From Roseiflexus sp. (GTDB taxonomy: Bacteria > Chloroflexota > Chloroflexia > Chloroflexales > Roseiflexaceae), in contig JANXAL010000091.1 in assembly GCA_025062325.1 (NCBI GenBank), forward strand, positions 1 through 57,196: 57,196 nt of DNA, in the 5' to 3' direction. A model generated the notes under the pieces. The model had not been told where the DNA came from. It made no database searches and saw only the letters and a list, made by a program, of their open reading frames with translations. Below are positions 10,401 through 18,389 of this stretch, one piece after another. Within the stretch, counting starts at the first letter, position 1. Every line of letters starts with the position of its first letter. The position numbers were made by a program, and so were the translations under genes.

Positions 10401-12488
10401 TCCTGGGATTTTCCAACGTATGGCTTGCTCCTAGGAGGTGCACTGCTGGGCCGCGCTTGGCGAGAATCACGACGCATCGATTGGCGGCTGGCGCCACGCC
10501 TGGGAAGCGCGGCGCTCGGCGGCATAGCGCTGGGCGGTGTTGCGCTTGCGCTCTACCTGCCGTTCTTCCAGAACTTCCGGGCTATGGTCGGCGGCGTCGG
10601 TCTGGTGCGCGACGCGACGCACCTGAGCGATTATTTGCTGCTCTACGGGATTTTTCTGGCGCCGCTCGTCGTCGTGCTGTTTGGCGCAGCGTGGCGGGCG
10701 CTGAACATCGCGTCTCGACAGGCGCAACGGGTACGGCTGTCGACCATGGGCGCATCGCCAGAAGCGACAGGGTTCGTGGCAGGCGCGCCTGGAGCGCCGG
10801 GGATGGGGCGTGTGCCGCTGGCGCTGCTGATGCTGACTGGCGGAGTCGTGGTTGTGACCGGTGCGGTGACGCTGTTGCCGCCGCTCCTGCTGGTATTGCG
10901 GCTCGAAGGGTTTGCAACGGCGGCTGGCATCGCAGCAGAAGCGCTCGCCCCGCTGACGTTGCGCATCTGGCTCGCAGCGCTGCTGGCAGTGACAGTGGGA
11001 ATAGCGTTCGTGCGTGCGTTGCGTCCGGGAACCTGGTTCGCCTTCTGGTCACTTGGCGTTGCGCTGATCGTGTCGCTGCTCTGCGAAATCCTCTACGTGC
11101 GCGACCACCTGGACGGCGGCGAATGGTATCGGATGAACACGGTCTTCAAGTTTGGGTTGCAGGCATGGGTGTTGCTGGCGGTTGCAACGACCCTGCTGCT
11201 GCCATCGTTGCTGCGTGCGCTGCAGCGACGCGGCGCGGCAGCCCAGGCTGTCGGGTACGGCGTGCTGATCGCCCTCATTGTGCTTGCAGCAGTTTATCCA
11301 ATCGTCGGAACAGTAAACCGCACCGCATACCGCTTCCCTGGCAATACGACCGGACCAACCCTCGACGGGCTGGCATTCATGGAGCGCGAGTCGTTTCCGC
11401 TGCCTGCGTACCTGCAACCGTCGGACAAGTCGCCGGTGATTATCCCGCTCCGCTACGATTATGAGGCAATCCGCTGGCTTAATCGGCATGTTCGCGGAAC
11501 GCCGGTAGTGTTGCAATCGAGCCTGGAGTTCTACCGGGCGTATGGGGTGCGCATCGCTGCCAGCACCGGCTTCCCCACGATTGTCAGCCCGCTGCACGAA
11601 AGTGAGCAGCGCGATCCGCAGGCAGTTTACCAGCGCGATCTGGATGTCATCACGATCTATCGCACGACCGATATCCAGGAGGCATTGCGGCTGCTGTCGC
11701 GCTACCAGGTGCGATATGTCTATGTCGGTCCTATCGAGCGCGCCGTCTACGGCGAGGCCGGGCTCCTTAAGTTCCAGCAGATGACCGGGTCGTTCCTGGA
11801 GGTGGCGTTCCGCAATGATCAGGTAACGATCTACCGCGTCAACGATAACGTGTATGCTCTGCCGATGCTCCCGCCGCTGAACCGACCGGCGCTAGCGCCG
11901 GTTGTGCCGTTGCCAGCAGAGGAAGAGGACGCCATCGTGCCAGCGCCAGTTGCACCACCTGACGATGATCTGCGGAATCCGGCGGTTATCGCAGAACTGG
12001 AGCGGCGGGTCCAGGCAAACCCTGGCGATGCCGGTCCCGCATACGCGCTGGCAGAACGGTACCGTGCGCTCGGACGGTTTGAAGATGCCGTGGCGGTGCT
12101 CAGACCCGCAACCCGCGCCAATCCGAATGATGTGGCGCTGCATCATCTGTTTGGAGATATTCTGATCGATGCGAAGCGTTTCGATGAGGCGATCGAGGCG
12201 TACCGCGCCGCGGTGCGCGCCAGCCCGGTCGCTGGCAATTACAATAAACTCGGCGTAGGATTGCTGACGATTGGACGTTTGGGAGACGCCGAACGGGAGT
12301 TCTTGCAGGCAATTGCCGTTGATCCGACGCTGCCTGAACCGTACTTCCGGTTAGGAACGCTCTACGAGCAGCGCGGCGACGAGCGCCTAGCGATCCAGTG
12401 GTACCGCGAGTATCTCAACATCGCGCCCAACGGATACCTGGCGCCGCTGGCGCGCGAGGCGCTCGAACGACTTGGAGCGTCTCCATGA
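4455..12488 (+). CDS. Giant polytopic membrane protein: GT-C-like region, two DUF2298 (YYY) regions and TPR tail
   Basis: The protein has 2677 residues and three membrane units. Residues about 1-700 look like a GT-C glycosyltransferase of the PMT/ArnT kind: a first helix, then HPDERF at about 52-57, then many membrane spans and a soluble part. Two DUF2298 (Chlor_Arch_YYY) units follow. Unit one has NYYYFGF near 883, NEFPFFTFLFADLHAH near 1045 and NTVFKFGMQ near 1341. Unit two has NYYYYGFF near 1809, NEFPYFSFLFADLHPH near 1921 and NTVFKFGLQAW near 2227. Residues about 2510-2670 are TPRs (RFEDAVAVLRPATRANPNDV). DUF2298 proteins usually carry one such unit, so this is a fusion. The likely job is transfer of lipid-linked sugars onto an extracellular product, which is inference from the GT-C resemblance. 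The next gene encodes a third DUF2298 unit. Confidence 0.85.
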   Translation: MNTTPATSDRSPAPLVRRLSWSPWGWLFLILLVGAFFRSMALTSWDGTSYLHPDERFIIFTTYNLQIPRSFSDYLRSDCVVNGRIPAARATTDGAGNPIPLNQQEPTRNSGCNTLNPRNYNWSRFFVYGTLPTTVTRLAVELQANLSGQPDRISPEMVRDTGRTLSMLYDLGTIVVVFLLGRRLFDQRTGLMAALLYATAAFPIQISHFFTVDAATTFFATLSIYWAVRIAQGGGAGSAIGAGLSIGAAMACRVTLATLGLVVVVAAFVRLVEETRRQHAEGEAPGMLACLLMAPAGLLFTLAGRVVLAGIVTVVSFRLLQPDAFTGPSLFDVRPEPRFLDNISSVGRLISGEADFPPSQQWAQRTPFLFSLQNMVLWGMGLPLGIAAWASWGVAGWRILRRGDVRLLVPWAWIAFYFAWQGGQFVMTMRYYVLLYGLLIVLAAWGLLALWDRAQRAAGSRWRQIAWRAPLIVAVAGTALWAFAFTRIYTEPHSRIQASRWIYQNIPPGSVITFERWDDPLPLPIDGQNPGQYIGIATEPYGEDEPIKYYGSVSSDGLIVEGLLDQLDRADYLIFSSNRVYDSATRLPMRYPALTRYYHHLFEGNLGFELVADIHSFPKLFGIEIPTPILAEEAFSVYDHPRVLIFRKTSDYSRAKAERLILGDVAWSEVYKITPLRVNKAPTALRLTQDQWPLYRASGDWATLFNPASLANAVPWLFWLLALEAVGLACFALLFRSLAALPDRGYALSKILGLLIVSYVPWLLASVGPAGAHGSLQAPLVPFGKWSVVLCASVFVGAGALALRWNRAALVAFWRQRRAAILTAEGVFLAFFFGFLLLRALNPDLWHPARGGEKPMDLAFLTAVVKSPAFPPYDPWFAGGYLNYYYFGFVLVATLIHLTGIVPTTAYNLAVPTFAALTALGAWGAAYNLVALRRLAPGAAQEPQSRTRWQRMFTIVASRSAVWRMYERRAIRAGVAAAIFAALLGNLAQAVWFFPGTGNPQDPSLPEQCRALASYAAQQECRGRAEWAFWDATRLVAMRLGDGTINEFPFFTFLFADLHAHMLALPLILAALNLIVAVARHPGKHFPTLRSLAFSSLAGVTLLLALTVGALYATNTWDYPTAAGLGALGMAVYAWNRYRRGWSLDQAVMWWIALTVALVLLSRLLFLPFIQKFATDYAGFELWNGSRTPTSEFLQIHGLWLFLAVSGALVLARRTSVLSASVAVAISGGVIVLAALMGILGMPAPPLQALLLAGGIVLVVNILLRDSVAASTRAEETVEPTGPVQLTLPGIADDPPARDSGNASRPAVGSMTLLALIWGLAALGITFLVEIVAAKGDIGRMNTVFKFGMQVWLLFAVIGGVALPWLWSATATWRAAVVRWGWRVVAILLIAAAFVYPLTAIPARLADRYDTTIGLTLDGMAFMRSPQSGWAENNRPFTFAEDAAALEWLRANVRGTPIVLEAHLEAYRWGGRVSVYTGLPTLLGWPWHMTQQRSVVDAGPVIAARQMLIRDLYNSVNARETLRLLRLYGVEYVIVGQLERALYDPAGLAKFDALAAAGQIETVYRAGETRIYRVPPADHAPAVLTTSLPVRAPAPTPQNNLMLPVRVGELPVVEMRGWNRLADHPVVAVLLWLLTWYALAALGLPLAALVFGARAPDGGWVWARPMGMLLFGYAVWLPVSARLWQYDVLGMTLGVLLTLVVSGAALAALGRRQMREEADVPSPTLVLALRQGLGALHDMLRERWRWIAGGEALFLIAFAFLLTLRWLNPDLWQPIWGGEKPFEFGFLNALIRTPVLPPYNPFYSDGIINYYYYGFFLMSLPVRLTGIAPEVAYNLIIPTLFGLMLTAVFALIVRIRGSWRWGVAGALLVGVAGNLAAVFPANWARGFAPVIAALEEGLPGFGERLGDWFVGPTRVIPSTINEFPYFSFLFADLHPHTIALPLTVLMIALAFEALVAQPGRWQERIARWGATALTLGALAVTNSWDFPTYGLLLGGALLGRAWRESRRIDWRLAPRLGSAALGGIALGGVALALYLPFFQNFRAMVGGVGLVRDATHLSDYLLLYGIFLAPLVVVLFGAAWRALNIASRQAQRVRLSTMGASPEATGFVAGAPGAPGMGRVPLALLMLTGGVVVVTGAVTLLPPLLLVLRLEGFATAAGIAAEALAPLTLRIWLAALLAVTVGIAFVRALRPGTWFAFWSLGVALIVSLLCEILYVRDHLDGGEWYRMNTVFKFGLQAWVLLAVATTLLLPSLLRALQRRGAAAQAVGYGVLIALIVLAAVYPIVGTVNRTAYRFPGNTTGPTLDGLAFMERESFPLPAYLQPSDKSPVIIPLRYDYEAIRWLNRHVRGTPVVLQSSLEFYRAYGVRIAASTGFPTIVSPLHESEQRDPQAVYQRDLDVITIYRTTDIQEALRLLSRYQVRYVYVGPIERAVYGEAGLLKFQQMTGSFLEVAFRNDQVTIYRVNDNVYALPMLPPLNRPALAPVVPLPAEEEDAIVPAPVAPPDDDLRNPAVIAELERRVQANPGDAGPAYALAERYRALGRFEDAVAVLRPATRANPNDVALHHLFGDILIDAKRFDEAIEAYRAAVRASPVAGNYNKLGVGLLTIGRLGDAEREFLQAIAVDPTLPEPYFRLGTLYEQRGDERLAIQWYREYLNIAPNGYLAPLAREALERLGASP

Positions 12489-12529
12489 TCAGCGCAGGAG
12501 CGACTGTGACATCAACCGATTGCGCCGGG

Positions 12530-12700
12530 CGCAAGGCAAGAGGCGAGATGAGGTTTCAGGTGCGAAGGTTCTATGGAGGGGCGCGCCGGTGGTGCGCCAA
12601 TGCGCACGGTCCGGCTGCCCGTTCGCACGTTGCCCGTGGTCAGGTGACGGGTAGAGGCGCGCCAGTGGCGCGGGCAGGTTGAATGTTGGACGTGTGAAGG
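12530..12700. repeat. GC-rich intergenic repeat, third copy of the family at 330 and 2096
   Basis: AGGCAAGAGGCGAGATGAGGTTTCAGG matches the start of the 2096 copy in segments. GGTCAGGTGACGGGTAGAGG and GCGCGCC runs match 2390-2420. The gap 12489-12966 otherwise holds only a pyrimidine-rich run (CCCCTCACCCCTAACGCCTC near 12895) before the next start. Confidence 0.5.
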
Positions 12701-12942
12701 TGAAAGAGGTATCCGACCCTTGAGGTCTTTGCCGCGCACGAAGGCGCAGAGGTTGCGGGTGAAAGGTTGCACATAGAGCCGTTGCAATGCAGTGGCTGTA
12801 GCGCGGAGCATAGGGCAAGAGGCAATGGCTCGAGAAGATTGAAAGGTGCAGGCGATAAGGTGAAAGGTGGAAGGTTAGCCCCTAGCCTCGAACCCCTCAC
12901 CCCTAACGCCTCTAACCACTGCCCCTTGCCCTCCGGTTCTCA

Positions 12943-12961
12943 GTTCTCGGTTCTTGGTTCT
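12943..12961 (+). promoter_or_regulatory. Pyrimidine leader repeat just before the 12967 start
   Basis: This is an exact copy of the 19-mer at 2615-2633 (GTTCTCGGTTCTTGGTTCT), ending 5 bases before the ATG where a ribosome-binding site would be expected. No purine-rich Shine-Dalgarno is present. Confidence 0.45.
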
Positions 12962-12966
12962 CAGTC

Positions 12967-15813
12967 ATGCTCACTGCCATCATCACATACTGGCTCACTG
13001 CCCTGGCGCTTGGCATTGTCGGCATGCCAGCGACACGTCTATTGTTCGGCGCGCTTCCCGATGGAGGCTACGCCTTCGCCCGCATCGTGGGATTGCTGCT
13101 GACCGGATACGTCGCCTGGCTGGTTGCGATGTTTGGGCTGGCGCCGTTCGGCGCGCCGCTCGTTGTCGCTGCCGCGCTGGCAGTGTGCATCGGCGGGATT
13201 CTGGCGCTGCGCCGGATATTGCCAACATCAGCGTCGCCTGCGGTTGCGGTGCACTGGGTGCGCCTCAACTGGGGCATTGTCGTGTTCTACGAAGCGCTGT
13301 TCGCCGTTGCACTCATCTTTCTGGCGCTGCTGCGCGCGCAGGAGTACGGCTTCGTCGGTCCCCACCCTTGGGGCACCGAACGACCAATGGACTATGCCTT
13401 TTTCAACGCGATCCGCGTCAGCACCATCTTCCCGCCGCACGACCCATGGATGTCGGGATACAGTATCAACTACTATTACTTCGGGTATCTCCTCATGGCG
13501 GCGGTGTCGCTCGTTACCGGAGCGCATCCGGCGGTTGGGTACAACATGTCGCTGGCGCTGACTTTCGCGCTGACGGCGCTTGGCATCGCCGGGTTGATCT
13601 ACAACCTGGTTACGCTGGCGACGACAGGAGCGCTGAGTGATGCTTCGCCTTCACACTCCACAGCCGCTTCTGCTATCGAGCGTATCGACTCTGCCGCCCA
13701 ACATGCAGGGCGCACGGTTCCTTTCAGCAGCTTTCAGGTGATGCTTGCCCGCCCGATCATCAAAAGCGGTCGCCTTGCTTTTGAGGGGATGCACCGCATC
13801 CCTGACGTTGCGCGGCAACAGATGACCGTGCAGCGAGAACCGGCAGGCTTCCCGGTTCCGTTGAGCGTCCCGCCGATCCAGGCATCTCCCGACGGCACGA
13901 CGGGCGCGTCTGCGAACGATGGTGCGCCGGGGAGCGAGGCGGCGCCTTTGCCGGATAGCGCGCAGCGTGCGTTGTCCCGTGCGGGTCGTCGAGGGGCGCG
14001 GCAGGGCTGGATTGTCGCGCTGCTGACGGTCGTTGCAGTATTGCTGGCAGGCAATCAGTCAGCGACTTTGCAGGTCGTAGTTGGAAATGAACGTGTCGTA
14101 GCGCTCGACGGCGTGCAACTGGCTGCGGCGCTTGCGCAGGCGTTGAGCGGCGCAGAAACGATCACGCTGCCGTACCCGGCGCGCACTGGCGATTTCAAGG
14201 AGTTCGCAACCCTGAGTCGAGAAGATCGCATCGCAGACTTCAACTGGTGGTGGCCCTCGCGGGTGGTGTGGGACGAGCGCCTGGGATGGAACCCGGAAAC
14301 GCAGCAGCTTGAGGTTGCGCGCCACTACGCGATCACGGAGTTCCCCTTTTTCTCGTTCTGGCTCGGCGATATGCACCCCCACGTGATGGCGCTGCCATTC
14401 GGCGTGCTGGCATTGACGCTGGCGCTGAACCTGCTCGTGCGATCAGCGCCGCCGCGTCTGTGGCGCAATCGCGTCGAGCTCCTGCTCTCCGGTCTGATCC
14501 TCGGCAGCCTGTATATGATCAACAGTTGGGATCTGCCGACCTATCTGCTGCTCTTCCTGGGAGCGCTGGCGCTCAAGACCGCAACGCAGCCCGATCTCGC
14601 CGTGATCTCAGGCAGCGAGTCGTACAGCATCCCGCTTATCGCCCGCCTTGCGCCGCGATGGCGCGAGTATCTGGCGAATGCCCTGGTGATCATTGCAACG
14701 AGCATCATCCTGATTGCGCCATTTCTGCTCACCTTCACATCATTGATCGGCGGACGCGCACCGCTCATCAATCTGCCGCTGATTGGCGAGATCACCCGCA
14801 TCCTTGGCTTCGTCATCAGCAAGACCGGTCTGCACAGTTTTCTGATCATCTTTGGCATCTTTCTGGCGCCGCTCATCGGACTAGCAGCGGCGCTAGCACA
14901 TGGGACGGCGCGTGCGCTTTTGGTCACATCCGGTATCGTGGTTGCCATAGGCGCCTTGATAGGCTTCCCGCTGGCAGCGCTTCTTCCGCTTGGTCTGGCA
15001 GCAGCATTGATCGCTCTGCAACGCACCAACCATCCGGCAGACACATTCGCGCTTGTGGCGCTGGCGCTGGGCAGCGCGATCTGCCTCGGCGTCGAACTGG
15101 TGTACATTCGCGACGTCTTTGAGAACCGAATGAATACTGTGTTCAAGTTCTATTATCAGACCTGGCTGATCTGGGGCGTGGCAGGGGGATATGCTGCCTG
15201 GCGACTGACGCAGATCGCCAGAGCCGGCTGGCATGCGCAACCGCGCAGAGTCACTGCGAGCGCGGCGCTTCTGGCAACGCTGCTGGTGACGGTCGTCCTG
15301 TTGGTGAGCGGCTTGACCTACCTTTGGCTGACGGCAGGCAAAGCGTTTACCGAGGGACGGCATGTTGGGCTGGAAGGGCGCACGCCGCGTGAATGGACGC
15401 CGGAAGGCGCCGAAGCAATCGCCTGGGTGCGCGCCAATACGCCCGGCGATGCTGTCATTCTCGAAGCCGTGGGACCGTCCTATGACACGGCGGGCATCGG
15501 GTATGGCGGCGTCTCGTCGAGCACCGGGCGAGCAACCGTCATGGGATGGGAAGGGCACCAGCAGCAATGGCGTGGCGGCGACCCGCAACTGCTGGCGCAG
15601 ATTGCCCCGCGTGCCGCCGACGTAGCGACAATCTACAGCACAACCGATGTCGCGCAGGCGCGCGCGCTGCTGACGACCTATGGCGTCGACTATATCTACG
15701 TTGGTGCAGCCGAACGTCAGACCTATCCGGCGGAAGGGCTGGCAAAATTCCCAGCCTTGGGAGACGTTGTCTTCCAGAATAGCGAGGTGACGATCTACCG
15801 CGTCCGACCGTGA
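12967..15813 (+). CDS. DUF2298 (YYY-type) polytopic membrane protein
   Basis: The 948-residue protein has many membrane spans and the full set of DUF2298 landmarks: WGTERPMDYAFFNA near 137, NYYYFGY near 168, TEFPFFSFWLGDMHPHVM near 457, and NTVFKFYYQTW near 722. A C-terminal soluble part (EAIAWVRANTPGDAVILEA, then DYIYVGAAERQTYPAEGLAKF) ends EVTIYRVRP; both YYY units of the neighbouring giant protein close in the same way. It therefore corresponds to a single stand-alone copy of the unit repeated in that protein. A charged soluble insertion lies at about residues 220-345. The gene is downstream of and co-oriented with the giant gene but separated by 478 bases of repeat, so it may have its own promoter. 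A surface-glycan role is inference. Confidence 0.85.
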   Translation: MLTAIITYWLTALALGIVGMPATRLLFGALPDGGYAFARIVGLLLTGYVAWLVAMFGLAPFGAPLVVAAALAVCIGGILALRRILPTSASPAVAVHWVRLNWGIVVFYEALFAVALIFLALLRAQEYGFVGPHPWGTERPMDYAFFNAIRVSTIFPPHDPWMSGYSINYYYFGYLLMAAVSLVTGAHPAVGYNMSLALTFALTALGIAGLIYNLVTLATTGALSDASPSHSTAASAIERIDSAAQHAGRTVPFSSFQVMLARPIIKSGRLAFEGMHRIPDVARQQMTVQREPAGFPVPLSVPPIQASPDGTTGASANDGAPGSEAAPLPDSAQRALSRAGRRGARQGWIVALLTVVAVLLAGNQSATLQVVVGNERVVALDGVQLAAALAQALSGAETITLPYPARTGDFKEFATLSREDRIADFNWWWPSRVVWDERLGWNPETQQLEVARHYAITEFPFFSFWLGDMHPHVMALPFGVLALTLALNLLVRSAPPRLWRNRVELLLSGLILGSLYMINSWDLPTYLLLFLGALALKTATQPDLAVISGSESYSIPLIARLAPRWREYLANALVIIATSIILIAPFLLTFTSLIGGRAPLINLPLIGEITRILGFVISKTGLHSFLIIFGIFLAPLIGLAAALAHGTARALLVTSGIVVAIGALIGFPLAALLPLGLAAALIALQRTNHPADTFALVALALGSAICLGVELVYIRDVFENRMNTVFKFYYQTWLIWGVAGGYAAWRLTQIARAGWHAQPRRVTASAALLATLLVTVVLLVSGLTYLWLTAGKAFTEGRHVGLEGRTPREWTPEGAEAIAWVRANTPGDAVILEAVGPSYDTAGIGYGGVSSSTGRATVMGWEGHQQQWRGGDPQLLAQIAPRAADVATIYSTTDVAQARALLTTYGVDYIYVGAAERQTYPAEGLAKFPALGDVVFQNSEVTIYRVRP

Positions 15814-17706
15814 TCAGCGGTACCCTTTTGCCTGCATCTCGAACAGGCGGGCATAGGTTCCACCCCGCTGCAGCAGTTCGGCGTGCGTGCCGATCTCCGT
15901 CATCCGCCCGCCTTCGATCACGGCGATCCGATCCGCCATGCGCACCGTTGAAAATCGATGCGAGATCAACACGGCAATCTTTCCCGCCGTCAGGTCACGG
16001 AACCGCTGAAAGATCTCATACTCGCGCTCAGCATCGAGCGCAGCAGTTGGCTCATCGAGCACCAGCACCTCACTATCGCGCATAAACGCACGACTCAGCG
16101 CAATTTTTTGCCATTGCCCGCCGGAGAGTTCATATCCGTGCTCGAACCAGCGTCCGAGCATCGTCTCGATACCGGCTGGCAGCGTCGCCACAATCTCGTC
16201 GGCGCCGCCACGCCGCGCTGCTTCGCTGATCCGCTGCAGATCATTGAGGCAATCAATCTGACCGAAGCCGATATTTTCGCGCGCCGTCAACTGGTAGCGG
16301 ACAAAATCCTGGAAGATCACGCTGATGCGACGGCGCACCTCATCGAGGTCATAGTCGCGCAGGTCGACCCCGTCGAGCAGAATGCACCCCTCGGTTGGAT
16401 CGTAGAGGCGAGTGAGCAGTTTGATTAGCGTCGTTTTGCCCGCGCCATTCGGGCCGACAAGCGCCAGTTTTTCGCCCGGCGCAATCGTTAGATTGATCTC
16501 ACGCAACGCCCAGTCGTCGCGCCCAGGATACCGAAATGACACATTGCGAAACTCAAGACCGCGCCGCAAGCGTGGCGGAACGGGCGCAGGCCGCAGCGCT
16601 CGCCTCATCTGCGGTTGCAGGCTCAGAAATGTGAACAGGTTGTCCATGAACAGACCGTGTTCATATAAGCGGGTAATACTGCCGAACAGACTCTGAAACG
16701 CGCCCTGACTCTGGCGAAACAGGGTCAGATAGAAGGTCATGCCCCCCAGCGTCATCGCACCGGCGATCGTCAGGAACACAATCCAGGCATATGCCCCATA
16801 ATAGCTGAGGCTGGCGAGCGCGCCCCATCCCACGCTGATGATCGACCGGCGGCGCGCCAGATCAACGTCTTCACGAAAAATCGTGTGGAAGATGTCGCTA
16901 TAGCGCTTTAACAACGGTTCGCCCAGATTGAACAGTTTGACTTCTTTGACCGTGCTATCGACGGTCAGCACGTATTCCAGATAATTCATCCGGCGGAACT
17001 CAGGCGCACGCCAGGTCAACATCCGGAAGAAGAGGTTGCTGTACCGACCCTGAGCGACAAACGCCGGGATTGTCGCGCCAAACAGCACCAGAGCGATCAA
17101 CGGGCTGAACGCCATGAGCAGCACTGCAAACGAGAGCAGAGTGAGCAGATTTTGCACCACGCTATACGAGCCATTGATAATCCCAAGAGCGCGGAAGTCG
17201 GCTTCGCGTCGTGCGTTTTGCAGTTTGTCGTAAAAGCTGGCATCCTCGAAGTAGTGCAGATCGAGCGTCAGAGCCTTGCGAATGATCTCGGTGTTGATCG
17301 TATGCTTCAGACGTGCATTGAGCACGTGTTCATAAAACGCACGCATCTGAGCGGCTGCAGCGCCGATGAGCAGCAGCGTCAGTTCAAACCCCAGGTAGGG
17401 CAGCGCGCGCTTGAGACCGATCAGCGGATCGAGACGCGCCATAAACGAATCGACCACTGAATCGACAATCAGCGCGCCTGCCCATGCCTGCGTTGCAGGC
17501 AGTGCAGCAGCGACGAGCGCGAGCGCCGCCATGATGACCGTCGATGTCCGATCCGCTTTCCACACTAGGCGGAAGGCGCCAGGAATGTTGCCGAATGCTC
17601 TGCGTATTTGCGTCAGACGTTCCGTCCAGGTTGCGGCGGGTTCCGGTTCAAACGAATGGCGGGCGCGCCGTGCTCTGCGACCTTCTAGCATTGTCGTCCT
17701 CATCAA
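15814..17706 (-). CDS. ABC exporter (fused permease and ATPase)
   Basis: The 630-residue half-transporter has an N-terminal six-helix membrane domain (about 50-350) and a C-terminal nucleotide-binding domain. The Walker A sequence GPNGAGKT is near 417, ELSGGQWQKIALSRAF near 525, Walker B VLVLDEPT near 546, and the switch histidine in ISHRFSTV near 580, all intact. This is the MsbA/LmrA-like layout that exports lipids, peptides or drugs as a dimer; the substrate cannot be told. The frame opens ATGATGAGGACGACAATG. The third ATG (17691) is preceded by AGGACG and may be the true start. The stop codon abuts the stop of the convergent DUF2298 gene with no spacer. Confidence 0.9.
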   Translation of the reverse strand: MMRTTMLEGRRARRARHSFEPEPAATWTERLTQIRRAFGNIPGAFRLVWKADRTSTVIMAALALVAAALPATQAWAGALIVDSVVDSFMARLDPLIGLKRALPYLGFELTLLLIGAAAAQMRAFYEHVLNARLKHTINTEIIRKALTLDLHYFEDASFYDKLQNARREADFRALGIINGSYSVVQNLLTLLSFAVLLMAFSPLIALVLFGATIPAFVAQGRYSNLFFRMLTWRAPEFRRMNYLEYVLTVDSTVKEVKLFNLGEPLLKRYSDIFHTIFREDVDLARRRSIISVGWGALASLSYYGAYAWIVFLTIAGAMTLGGMTFYLTLFRQSQGAFQSLFGSITRLYEHGLFMDNLFTFLSLQPQMRRALRPAPVPPRLRRGLEFRNVSFRYPGRDDWALREINLTIAPGEKLALVGPNGAGKTTLIKLLTRLYDPTEGCILLDGVDLRDYDLDEVRRRISVIFQDFVRYQLTARENIGFGQIDCLNDLQRISEAARRGGADEIVATLPAGIETMLGRWFEHGYELSGGQWQKIALSRAFMRDSEVLVLDEPTAALDAEREYEIFQRFRDLTAGKIAVLISHRFSTVRMADRIAVIEGGRMTEIGTHAELLQRGGTYARLFEMQAKGYR

Positions 17707-17973
17707 GATGGCAGCACGCCTGGCATAACGCCCGGCGTGAAAGAATACCTCGCCTTATAATACTCTGCAGGTAGAGAAGACTCGAAAGAGTGGGCTTTTT
17801 CACGCCGAGACGCGGCGAGTCACGCACCCTGTGGGGGCAGGGGCATGACAGCGCTGCGCCCTACAGTCGGCGGTTACCAGCGTCGCAGGCAGCATGCGCT
17901 GCTGCCTGACAACGCATGCAGAGCTGACTGTCTGTTTCAGGCAACAGGACGCCCTGCCGCCCCCTCCTCCCCT

Positions 17974-18147
17974 CGCAGGGGTAGGCTTTTTGGGATGCGA
18001 AGCGGATTTGCCGCGTCCTGTCGCTCTTTTCCCCCTCATCCCCCCTGCCCCCTTCTCCCCTTGTGGGAGAAGGGGGAGTTTGCGTATCCTGACGCTCAAA
18101 ACGGGCGATGCAACGGAAGAGCTTGCCGAAAAATCTACACTTGTGAG
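17974..18147 (+). repeat. C-rich MITE-like element, copy B
   Basis: Left end CGCAGGGGTAGGCTTTTT, right end AAAAATCTACACTTGTGAG, which are imperfect inverted repeats of each other. The interior holds GCGGATTTGCCGCGTCCTG, a hairpin (CCCCCTTCTCC / GGAGAAGGGGG) and AACGGGCGATGCAACGGAAG. The 13-mer CCCCTCCTCCCCT flanks it exactly on both sides (17961-17973 and 18148-18160), consistent with a target duplication. A partial inverted copy (CAGGCAACAGGACGCCC) precedes it at about 17938-17955. Confidence 0.7.
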
Positions 18148-18160
18148 CCCCTCCTCCCCT

Positions 18161-18300
18161 GGGGGGCAAAGGGGACCGGGGGATGAGGGGGAAACGGGGC
18201 AGCCGGATGCGCATACGCCCCCTTCTCCCCCGGTGGGAGAAGGGGGTAGGGAGACGAGGGGAGAACAAGCGTCAGGACGCGGCAAACATCCGCGGCGCGC
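18161..18300 (-). repeat. C-rich MITE-like element, copy C (inverted, incomplete)
   Basis: Read on the minus strand it contains GCGGATGTTTGCCGCGTCC, TGACGCTTGTTCTCCCCTC and the CCTTCTCCC/GGGAGAAGG hairpin of the family. It adjoins copy B, making a composite. No gene is seen between 17707 and 18389. Confidence 0.5.
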
Positions 18301-18389
18301 TGCTCAAGCTCAGACTATCAGCGCCGCTCTACAAAATCCAGCGGTGCGCAAAATGCTACACATCGCTTAGGCAGCGCTTTCGACGCTGT

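Noticed and set aside
17845-18370. Several frames of 110-160 residues in the C-rich region
   Set aside because: All lie within MITE copies B and C on both strands and are products of their composition.
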